Shown: positions 1 to 5,491, counted from the stretch's first letter. The stretch is 5,491 nucleotides of DNA from Pseudomonadota bacterium (GCA_021793055.1 JAJYTL010000231.1:1-5491), one strand, 5' to 3'. Numbers and translations are program-made. The notes: a model not told the origin generated them from the sequence alone.

Positions 1-174
1 GCCTATCGGCAGCCGGTCGCTTGGCGCCGGATGCAGCGGACCGCCATGAGCCAGAATTTCGGCTGGACCGCATCCGCGCAACGCTATCTTGCCCTCTACC
101 GGGCGCTCGCGCCCGAAGCCGCCGCCAAAGCGGCGCTGACGAAGATCGCCCCGCTCCAAGGAGCCGCGGATTAG
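1..174 (+). CDS. glgA: Glycogen synthase (ADP-glucose type), C-terminal fragment
   Basis: Only the last 57 codons and the TAG stop are present; the gene begins left of the window. The reading frame starts at base 1 and is open throughout. The residues seen carry the C-terminal signature of bacterial and plant-type glycogen/starch synthases (GT5 family): a W-R-R-M-Q segment, then A-M-S-Q-N-F-G-W, then S-A-Q-R-Y-L-A-L-Y. This matches the family pattern of a methionine and alanine-rich helix, an aromatic D/N-F-x-W motif and the terminal S-A-x-x-Y-x-x-L-Y helix. By family, the enzyme is cytoplasmic and transfers glucose from ADP-glucose to the non-reducing end of alpha-1,4-glucan. The tail after the last helix is Ala/Lys-rich and probably a disordered end. 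The downstream pgm gene on the same strand supports a glycogen operon. No clear terminator follows the stop. The family call is confident despite the short fragment; the rest of the protein cannot be judged. Confidence 0.85.
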   Translation, partial: AYRQPVAWRRMQRTAMSQNFGWTASAQRYLALYRALAPEAAAKAALTKIAPLQGAAD

Positions 175-380
175 GCGTCTCGCCGCTGCCACGGGCCGCC
201 GCTAGACTTGTTCCGGACGTCAGCCCCGCCCGTCGCGGCCGGCGAGGCGGCGCGAGGCGGAAGATCGTGGCTGCCTCAGGCGTGGCCCACGGCGTTCTGC
301 GCCCGGTCCGGTCCTCATGTGTGACGGCACGGCTGCTGACCTGCGGCGCGACCGCAAATGAATGACGAAAGGAGAGCGTT
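175..380. other. Intergenic gap between glgA and the small gene
   Basis: This very GC-rich stretch has no convincing coding frame. The frames that cross it have arginine-rich compositions typical of out-of-frame high-GC DNA. I see no hairpin followed by a T-run and no paired -35/-10 hexamers. A 9-base direct repeat, GCGAGGCGG, occurs at 242-250 and 252-260. The right end carries the ribosome binding site of the next gene (AAAGGAGAG, 368-376). A 206-bp gap is long for a tight operon, so a separate promoter for the small gene is possible but not visible. Confidence 0.5.
371..376 (+). promoter_or_regulatory. Ribosome binding site deciding the GTG start of the small gene
   Basis: GGAGAG, preceded by AAA, is a close match to the anti-16S sequence. 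It ends 4 bases before the GTG at 381 (6 bases counted from the GGAG core). It is the best Shine-Dalgarno in the window and is the main reason for accepting a non-ATG start here. Confidence 0.7.
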
Positions 381-614
381 GTGGCAGCCTATCGTCTCTA
401 CTACTGCAAAGAGGACATTCGGCGATTCAACGCGCATCATTTCCAGGCCACGAGCGACGCCGAGGCGATCGATCATGCCGAACGGCGGATCGGGCCGCTC
501 AGCGTGCCGGTCTACGAACTCTGGCAAGGCGACCGACTGGTTATGCGACGGGACGGGCACCACAGTCCCGCCCGCGACGAAGCGGCGATAGACGCCGCGC
601 CGCCGCCGGCCTGA
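381..614 (+). CDS. Small conserved-looking hypothetical protein (77 aa)
   Basis: The start is GTG at 381, chosen because a strong Shine-Dalgarno (AAAGGAGAG, 368-376) lies just upstream with good spacing, and because the protein-like composition begins there. The 77-residue product is soluble, with no signal peptide or membrane segment. It opens with A-Y-R-L-Y-Y, then an acidic/His-rich stretch (residues 10-20) and a T-S-D-A-E-A-I-D-H-A helix (24-33). A Y-E-L-W-Q-G-D-R-L-V segment follows at 45-54, then a charged, Ala/Pro-rich tail. This layout (short beta strand, 'S-D-x-E-A-I-x-x-A' helix, 'E-L-W-x-G-x-R-L-V' strand) recalls small uncharacterised proteins common in alphaproteobacteria. That is from memory and no function is known to me. 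It lies between glgA and pgm on the same strand, 94 bp before the preferred pgm start, so co-transcription with pgm is plausible. I am fairly sure it is a real gene, but cannot assign a role. Confidence 0.72.
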   Translation: MAAYRLYYCKEDIRRFNAHHFQATSDAEAIDHAERRIGPLSVPVYELWQGDRLVMRRDGHHSPARDEAAIDAAPPPA

Positions 615-708
615 CGCTCGGATCGCGCGGTCGCGCGGCACCCTCGATCTGGCCTGACGCACAAATGCTTTTGCCGGCCCGGCCTGCGGCACAATGGAAC
701 CGAAGCGC

Positions 709-2376
709 ATGACGGCGCGGGTCAGCCCGCTCGCCGGGCGAACGCTGCCGCCCTCGGCGCTGGTCGACGTGCCGCACCTGATGACCGCTTATTTCAGCGG
801 CGCGCCGGATCCCCGGGCCGCTGCCGAACGGGTTGCCTTCGGCACCTCGGGCCACCGCGGCTCGGCCTTGGCAAACGCCTTCAACGAGGCCCACATCCTC
901 GCCGTCGCCCAGGCGATCTGCCTTTATCGCCGGCGCCAGGGCATCGACGGCCCGCTTTTCCTCGGCCGCGACACCCACGCCCTTTCGGAAGCCGCCTTCG
1001 CCACCGCGATCGAGGTCCTGGCGGCGAACGGCGTCGAAACCTTGATCGACGACGCCACGCGCTACACGCCGACGCCGGCGGTCTCCCATGCCATCCTGAG
1101 CCATAACCGCAATCGCACCGGCGGCCTTGCCGACGGCATCCTGATCACGCCCTCGCACAATCCGCCGGAGGATGGCGGGATCAAATACAACCCGCCCTCC
1201 GGCGGTCCGGCCGATGCCGAGACCACCGGCTGGATCGAGCGCGCCGCGAACGAATTGCTCGAGCAAGGCCTTCGGGCGGTGCGCCGGCTGCCTTTTTCGC
1301 GAGCGCGCCGCGCCGCCTGCATCCGGGCGCACGACTATGTCCGCGGCTATGTCGACGACCTGATCAATGTCGTCGATCTGGACGCGGTGCGCGCCGCCGG
1401 GGTCAAGATCGGCATCGATCCCTTGGGCGGCGCGGCGACGCCGTTCCTGGAGCCGATCATCGAACGCTACGGCCTCGCCGCGACTATTACCGACGACACC
1501 ATCGATCCGACCTTTCGCTTCATGCCGGCCGATTGGGACGGCAAAATCCGCATGGATTGTTCCTCGCCCTACGCCATGACCCGCCTTGTCGGCCTGCGCG
1601 AGGATTTCGACGTCGCCTTCGCCAACGACACCGACGCCGACCGCCACGGTATCGTCACGCGCTCCGGCGGCCTGATGAGGCCGAACGACTATCTCACCGC
1701 CGCACTGTGGTATCTGAGCCGGAACCGGCCGGCTTGGCCGCGCGGCGCCGCCATCGGCAAGACCGTGGTCAGCAGCGGCATGATCGACCGGGCGGCGGTG
1801 GCGCTCGGCCGGCCGGTTCTTGAGGTACCGGTCGGCTTCAAATGGTTCGTCGGTGGCTTGCGCGACGCCAGCCTCTGCTTCGCCGGCGAGGAAAGCGCCG
1901 GCGCTTCCTTTTTGCGACGCGACGGCACAGTGTGGACCACGGACAAGGACGGCATCATCCTCGGCCTGCTCGCAGCCGAGATCACGGCCAGCACCGGCCA
2001 CGATCCGAGCGCGCTCTATGCAACGCTTGCCGACCGGCTCGGCCGGCCGTTCTACGAGCGGATCGATGTCGCCGCCACGTCGGCCGAAAGAAAGCTTCTG
2101 AAGGACGTCACGCCCGATCGGCTCGATCTCGGCCGGCTCGCGGGCGAGCCGGTCCGCCAAGCGATCACCGCCACCGGCAGCCGGCAACCCATCGGCGGCC
2201 TCAAGGTGATAGCTGACAACGGCTGGTTCGCGGCGCGGCCGTCCGGCACGGAAGACGTTTACAAGATCTACGCCGAGAGCTTCTCAAGCGAGGATCATCT
2301 GCGCCGCATCCAAGGCGAGGCGCAGGCCATCATCGCCCGCCTCTTCGCGTCGACGGCACCGGGCGATAAGACGTGA
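709..2376 (+). CDS. pgm: Phosphoglucomutase, alpha-D-glucose-phosphate-specific
   Basis: This complete gene encodes 555 residues from the ATG at 709 (560 from the alternative ATG at 694). The enzyme interconverts glucose-1-phosphate and glucose-6-phosphate in the cytoplasm, via a phosphoserine and glucose-1,6-bisphosphate. Counting from 709, the four-domain family layout is clear. F-G-T-S-G-H-R-G (44-51) opens domain 1. The phosphoserine loop T-P-S-H-N-P-P has its serine at 149. The Mg-binding loop D-T-D-A-D-R uses Asp 307, 309 and 311. The sugar-specificity loop G-E-E-S-A-G is at 393-398, and the phosphate-binding loop R-P-S-G-T-E is at 510-515. Similarity to E. coli Pgm (546 aa, recalled) runs end to end, so this is that type rather than a phosphomannomutase or GlmM. 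The 709 start is preferred because it matches the family length and has GGA upstream, while 694 has no Shine-Dalgarno. The neighbouring glgA makes a glycogen role likely. The stop lies 16 bp from the end of a convergent gene. Confidence 0.96.
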   Translation: MTARVSPLAGRTLPPSALVDVPHLMTAYFSGAPDPRAAAERVAFGTSGHRGSALANAFNEAHILAVAQAICLYRRRQGIDGPLFLGRDTHALSEAAFATAIEVLAANGVETLIDDATRYTPTPAVSHAILSHNRNRTGGLADGILITPSHNPPEDGGIKYNPPSGGPADAETTGWIERAANELLEQGLRAVRRLPFSRARRAACIRAHDYVRGYVDDLINVVDLDAVRAAGVKIGIDPLGGAATPFLEPIIERYGLAATITDDTIDPTFRFMPADWDGKIRMDCSSPYAMTRLVGLREDFDVAFANDTDADRHGIVTRSGGLMRPNDYLTAALWYLSRNRPAWPRGAAIGKTVVSSGMIDRAAVALGRPVLEVPVGFKWFVGGLRDASLCFAGEESAGASFLRRDGTVWTTDKDGIILGLLAAEITASTGHDPSALYATLADRLGRPFYERIDVAATSAERKLLKDVTPDRLDLGRLAGEPVRQAITATGSRQPIGGLKVIADNGWFAARPSGTEDVYKIYAESFSSEDHLRRIQGEAQAIIARLFASTAPGDKT

Positions 2377-2392
2377 CTCTTCGGCGCTTCCC

Positions 2393-2908
2393 TCAGGTAG
2401 CGAGTTCGTGGACGTGAACGTCATGCGCCGCGTGCGCCACAAGAATCTCGAGCGCCAACGTCTCCTGAGCCGCATCGCGGACGTTGACCCACAGCAACAG
2501 CCCGCCGCGGGCCAGCTGCTCCTGAACCCGCCGGGCATGATGGCGGTGCATCATGCCCCCGAGCGCACCGCCAAGCGCGGCGCCGCCGGCGGCCGCGACC
2601 AAAGCCGGCAGGACGCCGCCGCCGGCAAGCGCCAGGGCGCCGATCGAGGCGAGCCCGAGGGCAAGACCGTATTCGGCTTCCGCCCGCGACACCCAGGAGA
2701 AGAATGTCTCGCGCGGGGCGGCCGGATCGTCCGCCATTTCGGCAACCTGTTGGTAACGGTTGCCGAGCTTACGTGCGACGGTGGCCTCGTCGGCCAAGAG
2801 GCTGAAGGCCGCCCGGTCGAAGCCGTGGGTTTCCAGCGCGAAGACCGCCCGCTCGAGCGCCTCCGCGTCGTCGAAGGCCGCGACCACCTCGCGGATTTTC
2901 CGGACCAT
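2393..2908 (-). CDS. Glycine-rich hydrophobic-hairpin protein, possibly stress-related (171 aa)
   Basis: The start is the ATG at 2908; a longer frame to 3130 reads through non-coding sequence and is rejected. Residues 1-75 form a charged soluble part with an R-E-V-V-A-A-F-D-D-A-E-A-L strand/helix start and an A-L-E-T-H-G-F helix-turn. Residues 80-120 are a hydrophobic, Gly/Ala-rich hairpin (GLALGLASIGALALAGGG, then AAAGGAALGGALGG) resembling glycine zippers. Next comes a basic M-M-H-R-H-H-A-R-R turn (119-127), then an amphipathic helix and two strands (L-L-L-W-V-N-V, ending V-H-V-H-E-L). This architecture, two small alpha/beta halves around a membrane-inserting hairpin, resembles bacterial 'general stress protein 17M-like' and related uncharacterised proteins. 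That link is from memory, so the function stays open. The predicted FNR/FixK box upstream would fit induction at low oxygen. The Shine-Dalgarno is weak (GGGGGCGGAA before ATG). It is convergent with pgm, 16 bp apart. Confidence 0.8.
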   Translation of the reverse strand: MVRKIREVVAAFDDAEALERAVFALETHGFDRAAFSLLADEATVARKLGNRYQQVAEMADDPAAPRETFFSWVSRAEAEYGLALGLASIGALALAGGGVLPALVAAAGGAALGGALGGMMHRHHARRVQEQLARGGLLLWVNVRDAAQETLALEILVAHAAHDVHVHELAT

Positions 2909-2937
2909 CGTTCCGCCCCCATGCCTGCTTGCCTTGG

Positions 2938-2948
2938 ATAATATTGTG
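2938..2948 (-). promoter_or_regulatory. Candidate -10 region for the hairpin-protein gene
   Basis: On the minus strand the AT-rich run CACAATATTAT contains two overlapping -10 candidates: CACAAT (2948-2943) and TATTAT (2943-2938). This is one of the few AT-rich spots in the window. Initiation would fall near 2936 or 2931, giving a leader of roughly 22-28 nt before the ATG at 2908. No good -35 hexamer sits 17 bp upstream, as expected for an activator-dependent promoter. Confidence 0.5.
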
Positions 2949-2971
2949 TTGCATGTTGTCCGACAGGCGCG

Positions 2972-2985
2972 TTGACGCGGATCAA
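2972..2985 (-). promoter_or_regulatory. FNR/FixK-type operator (TTGACgcggATCAA)
   Basis: The 14-base site is TTGAC-GCGG-ATCAA on the + strand, reading TTGAT-CCGC-GTCAA toward the minus-strand gene. The TTGA and TCAA arms are perfectly symmetric around six bases. The FNR/Anr/FixK family consensus is TTGAT-N4-ATCAA, so only one position differs, and that variant is common in alphaproteobacterial sites. It lies 63 bp upstream of the ATG at 2908. The gap to the CACAAT -10 candidate is 23 bp, putting its centre near -42, the class II activator position. The + strand penicillin-binding protein gene starts about 475 bp away and is an unlikely target. That the site is bound, and that it activates, is inference. 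Confidence 0.62.
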
Positions 2986-3137
2986 GGTTGGGGATTGCAA
3001 CAAGCAGCCGGTTCGGTCGTGATTTCGATCGGTTCGCCCCAAAATCATCGTGCGCGAGCCGGTCATCGTTTCGTAACCAGAGGCCATGCGCTGCCGCTTC
3101 CACGGCGACTTGGGCTGAATTTGGCCACATTTTTCCT

Positions 3138-3143
3138 TACAAT
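3138..3143 (+). promoter_or_regulatory. Possible -10 hexamer (TACAAT) for the penicillin-binding protein gene
   Basis: TACAAT differs from TATAAT at one base and stands in a locally AT-rich run (ACATTTTTCCTTACAAT). A TTGGCC at 3121-3126 is only 11 bp upstream, too close for a standard -35, and no better hexamer is at 17 bp. If used, the leader to 3461 would be about 310 nt. This is a weak prediction. Confidence 0.25.
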
Positions 3144-3147
3144 CTCG

Positions 3148-3167
3148 CCCGGAGTACGCGTTCCGGG
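3148..3167. repeat. 20-bp interrupted palindrome (CCCGGA-N8-TCCGGG)
   Basis: The arms CCCGGA (3148-3153) and TCCGGG (3162-3167) are exact reverse complements around GTACGCGT. The site lies 5 bp downstream of the TACAAT hexamer, where an operator or a leader hairpin could act. The central eight bases also pair with ACGCGTAC at 3189-3196, giving two mutually exclusive stems. With GC-rich DNA, chance occurrence is possible. Confidence 0.4.
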
Positions 3168-3196
3168 GGTAACCTTGAGCGCAATTCGACGCGTAC
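3154..3196. repeat. 8-bp inverted repeat GTACGCGT / ACGCGTAC
   Basis: GTACGCGT at 3154-3161 and ACGCGTAC at 3189-3196 are perfect reverse complements separated by 27 bases. The left arm is the loop of the palindrome at 3148-3167, so the two structures compete. Each arm contains the self-palindrome ACGCGT. The role is unknown. Confidence 0.35.
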
Positions 3197-3237
3197 CCGA
3201 CAATTCAGCCGTGTAACGCCGAGCCCTGTGGCGCCGA

Positions 3238-3259
3238 TGCCGGGCGCGGCGGCCCGGTA
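3238..3259. repeat. GC-rich hairpin
   Basis: CCGGGC (3240-3245) pairs with GCCCGG (3252-3257) over a 6-base loop, and the stem extends by one G-T and one T-A pair to eight. No T-run follows on either strand, so it is not a convincing intrinsic terminator. It may be incidental in GC-rich DNA. Confidence 0.3.
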
Positions 3260-3460
3260 CCGACAGTGGCCGCCTCGGCGCGACGGAAACATGCCAATCC
3301 TGCAACACGAAGAACGCCTCTTGCCATATCACCGCCGGCCAAATCGCCGCCTCTGCCGCACCGCTAGCCGGACCGGCGCGCGACCCAACGGCGCTGCGCC
3401 GGCCCACGGCGAACTGATCCGCCGAAACGGTCCACCGCACCGGCTTGCCGAGACAATCTG

Positions 3461-5491
3461 ATGGCGACGCGAAAATCGTCTGGCCGCTCCTCGCGGCAGA
3501 AAGAACTCTACGGGGAGCGACGGGCGCCGCCCGAGCGACCGCAGAAGCGGGCGCAGAAGCCGCCGCGCAAATTGCGCGCCGGAGCGCGGCGATCGTGGCT
3601 CGGCACGCTCGTCCTGATCGGCTTCTGGGGCATGGTCGCGGTTTCGGTGCTCGTTGCCTATTACGCGATTCAGCTCCCCGACGTGAGCAAGCTCGATCAG
3701 GAGATTCGCAGCGCGGGCTCGGCGACGAAAGCGCCTTCGGTGACGCTGCTCGCCCGCGACGGATCGGTGCTTGCGACCTACGGCGATCTATATGGCAAGT
3801 TCACGCCGGTTTCCGATATATCGCCCTATCTTCCCGAGGCCCTCATCGCCACCGAGGATCGCCGTTTCTACTCCAACTTCGGCATCGATCCCTACGGACT
3901 GATGCGGGCGCTGGTGGCCGACATCATGGCCGGCCACATCGTCCAGGGCGGTTCCACCATTACCCAGCAGCTGGCGAAGAACCTCTTTCTTACCCCGGCG
4001 CGCACGCTGAAGCGGAAAATCCAGGAGGCGCTTCTCGCCCTCTGGCTCGAGCACAAATACAGCAAGAAGCAAATCCTCAGCCTTTATCTCAACCGGGTCT
4101 ATTTCGGTGCCGGCGCCTATGGCGTCGCGGCGGCCGCGGAGCGCTATTTCGGCACCACGCCGGCGCAGCTCACGTTGCCCGAGTCAGCGATGCTGGCGGG
4201 GTTGTTGAACGCGCCCTCCTATTTCAACCCGCTGAACAACCTTCGCGCCGCGACGGCGCGCACCGACCAGGTGCTTGACAATATGGTGGTGGTGGGCGAC
4301 CTCACCAAGGCACAGGAAGCGGCGGCGCGACGCGATCTCGCCGCCTACCGGCCGCCGCCCCGCGCGCCGCAGGACACGCGCTATTTCACCGACTGGGTAT
4401 TCGACAACATCAGCGACTACGTCGGCCCGAACCGTCCCAATCTCGTCGTGCAGACCACGCTCGACCCGCGCCTGCAGCAGGCCGCCGACCAGGCGGTCTC
4501 CCAAGTGCTCGCGAAATACGGTGCCAAGCTCCGTGCCAGCCAGGGGGCGCTGGTGGCGCTATCGCCGGACGGCGCCGTGCGCGCCATGGTCGGCGGGCGC
4601 GATTACCGCGACAGTTCCTACAATCGCGCGACCGAAGCGCTGCGCCAACCCGGTTCGACCTTTAAGCTGTTCGTCTATATCGCCGGCCTCGAAGCCGGCT
4701 TGACGCCGACGAGCCAGGTGCTTGACGCACCGATCCGCATCGGCAAATGGCAGCCGCACGATTACGATCCCGGATACCAGGGCGAGGTGACCCTGACCCA
4801 GGCTTTCGCGCAATCGCTCAATACCTCGGCGGTGCGGGTCTCTCAGGAAGCCGGCATCCCCCAGGTCATCGCCGTCGCCCGCCGGCTTGGCATCACCACA
4901 CCGCTCGCACCCGACCCCTCGATCGCGCTGGGCTCGGAGGACGTCAATCTGCTGCAGATGACCGGCGCCTACGACACGGTGGCGAACGGCGGCTACGGCG
5001 TCATTCCATACGGCATCACGCAGATCCGAACGCAGGGCGGCAAGGTGCTGTTCAGCCGCCAGGGCGGCGGGCCGGGCCGCGTCCTGCCGGCGCAGATTGT
5101 CGAGGAGATGAACCAGCTCCTGACCGCGGTGGTGACGCAAGGCACCGGCCATTATTCGCGCCTTGCCTGGCCCTCCGCCGGCAAGACCGGAACCACGCAG
5201 AACTCGCGCGACGCCTGGTTCATCGGCTATACGGCGAACCTGACCGCCGGGGTCTGGATCGGAAACGACAACGACCAGCCGATGCGGCATGTCGTCGGCG
5301 GCACGCTGCCGGCCTACGTCTGGCACGACTTCATGGTTGCCGGACTGGCCGGACAGAAGCCGCAGCCGCTGTTGGCCAACGTCTCCGGCGCGCCGTCGAG
5401 CGCGGGCGGGCTCTGGAGCAAAATCATCGCCGAGTTCGGTGGCGGGTCGAGCGGGCTGCCGGGCGGCGCGAAGGTTGTTCAGCGGGTTGAA
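3461..5491 (+). CDS. Class A penicillin-binding protein (PBP1A family), 3' end missing
   Basis: The frame is open from the ATG at 3461 to the right edge (677 codons, no stop). It is the only usable start downstream of an in-frame TAG at 3365, though its Shine-Dalgarno is poor. The product polymerises lipid II into glycan strands and cross-links peptides, working in the periplasm from an inner-membrane anchor. A basic cytoplasmic tail (1-44) and one membrane helix (about 46-70) lead into the glycosyltransferase 51 domain. This shows T-E-D-R-R-F-Y (catalytic Glu132), G-G-S-T-I-T-Q-Q-L-A-K-N (163-174), R-K-I-Q-E (Glu189), K-K-Q-I-L-S-L-Y-L-N-R-V-Y-F-G (202-216) and L-P-E-S-A-M-L-A-G-L (239-248). 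The transpeptidase has S-T-F-K (nucleophile Ser399), S-L-N (452-454) and K-T-G-T (575-578). All catalytic motifs are intact. Only a short linker separates the domains, so it lacks the large insert of E. coli PBP1a. The visible end (about 640-677) is Gly/Ser-rich. PBP1C is less likely because the S-x-x-K context (R-Q-P-G-S-T-F-K) is of PBP1A type. Confidence 0.95.
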   Translation, partial: MATRKSSGRSSRQKELYGERRAPPERPQKRAQKPPRKLRAGARRSWLGTLVLIGFWGMVAVSVLVAYYAIQLPDVSKLDQEIRSAGSATKAPSVTLLARDGSVLATYGDLYGKFTPVSDISPYLPEALIATEDRRFYSNFGIDPYGLMRALVADIMAGHIVQGGSTITQQLAKNLFLTPARTLKRKIQEALLALWLEHKYSKKQILSLYLNRVYFGAGAYGVAAAAERYFGTTPAQLTLPESAMLAGLLNAPSYFNPLNNLRAATARTDQVLDNMVVVGDLTKAQEAAARRDLAAYRPPPRAPQDTRYFTDWVFDNISDYVGPNRPNLVVQTTLDPRLQQAADQAVSQVLAKYGAKLRASQGALVALSPDGAVRAMVGGRDYRDSSYNRATEALRQPGSTFKLFVYIAGLEAGLTPTSQVLDAPIRIGKWQPHDYDPGYQGEVTLTQAFAQSLNTSAVRVSQEAGIPQVIAVARRLGITTPLAPDPSIALGSEDVNLLQMTGAYDTVANGGYGVIPYGITQIRTQGGKVLFSRQGGGPGRVLPAQIVEEMNQLLTAVVTQGTGHYSRLAWPSAGKTGTTQNSRDAWFIGYTANLTAGVWIGNDNDQPMRHVVGGTLPAYVWHDFMVAGLAGQKPQPLLANVSGAPSSAGGLWSKIIAEFGGGSSGLPGGAKVVQRVE

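Larger units (their letters stand above)
2986..3460. other. Long non-coding region upstream of the penicillin-binding protein gene
   Basis: About 475 bp hold no gene I can support. Frames that stay open here begin at TTG or run from the opposite strand, and their products are Arg/Ser/Pro-rich with no recognisable fold. The left half (2986-3200) is noticeably less GC-rich than the flanking genes and has regulatory character. It contains a direct repeat CGGTTCG (3009-3015, 3030-3036), an isolated TACAAT hexamer (3138-3143) and inverted repeats between 3148 and 3196. The right half (3200-3460) is GC-rich, with one hairpin at 3238-3259 and no T-run. A TAG at 3365-3367, in frame with the downstream gene, shows that gene does not extend further left. 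Confidence 0.55.

Noticed and set aside
541..2187. 548-codon open frame on the minus strand opposite pgm
   Set aside because: It mirrors a clear, full-length pgm. The product is Arg/Ala/Gly-rich with no recognisable motif, as expected opposite a G/C-ending codon pattern.
2374..2400. Possible bidirectional terminator between pgm and the convergent gene
   Set aside because: Only 16 bp separate the stop codons, and I find no stem followed by a T-run on either strand.
2408..2941. 177-codon + strand frame opposite the hairpin-protein gene
   Set aside because: The minus-strand product has a coherent amphipathic and hydrophobic pattern and upstream signals. The + frame is a charged, Gly/Arg-rich shadow.
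2909..3130. N-terminal extension of the hairpin-protein gene to an ATG at 3130
   Set aside because: The extra 74 residues look non-coding and would read through the predicted operator and -10 region. The ATG at 2908 begins the protein-like sequence.
3063..3440. 125-codon minus-strand open frame in the intergenic region
   Set aside because: Its composition is Arg/Ala/Ser-rich with no recognisable motif, and no ribosome binding site or promoter supports it.
2988..3461. 157-codon + strand frame whose TGA overlaps the ATG at 3461
   Set aside because: The stop/start overlap looks like translational coupling. However, the frame begins at TTG without a Shine-Dalgarno, and its product is Arg/Ser/Pro-rich with no fold-like pattern.
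3445..4278. 277-codon + strand frame overlapping the penicillin-binding protein start
   Set aside because: It is out of frame with the GT51 motifs and encodes a low-complexity Arg/Ala-rich product. The real frame starts at 3461.
4559..5326. 255-codon minus-strand open frame opposite the penicillin-binding protein
   Set aside because: It lies wholly within the transpeptidase region, whose catalytic motifs are intact on the + strand. Its composition is that of an antisense shadow.

Overview
The window is high-GC proteobacterial DNA, and several features point to an alphaproteobacterium: a glycogen synthase gene followed by a phosphoglucomutase gene, a FixK/FNR-type operator, and a compact class A penicillin-binding protein. 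The exact genus cannot be read from the sequence. Codon third positions are strongly G/C. This produces long, meaningless antisense open frames opposite the two large genes.

Left part (1-2376, + strand): the last 57 codons of a glycogen synthase gene (glgA), a 206-bp gap, a 77-codon conserved-looking hypothetical gene with a GTG start and a good ribosome binding site, and a complete pgm gene for alpha-D-glucose-phosphate-specific phosphoglucomutase. GlgA and Pgm belong to the same pathway. Pgm interconverts glucose-6-P and glucose-1-P, the entry point to ADP-glucose and glycogen. The block therefore looks like the 3' end of a glycogen cluster (glgB/glgC/glgA/pgm type), with a small unknown gene inserted.

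Middle (2393-2985, - strand): a 171-residue protein with a glycine-rich hydrophobic hairpin, convergent with pgm and separated from it by only 16 bp. It resembles stress-associated membrane proteins of unknown mechanism. Upstream of it lies TTGACgcggATCAA, a near-ideal FNR/FixK half-site pair. It sits 23-28 bp from plausible -10 elements, suggesting that low oxygen switches this gene on.

Right part (2986-5491): about 475 bp of apparently non-coding DNA with several small inverted and direct repeats. It is followed by a class A penicillin-binding protein gene (glycosyltransferase 51 plus transpeptidase), which runs off the right edge after 677 codons with all catalytic motifs intact.

I see no mobile element, CRISPR array, tRNA or rRNA, and no convincing new multi-gene system. 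The best leads are the predicted oxygen-responsive control of the hairpin protein and the small gene between glgA and pgm.
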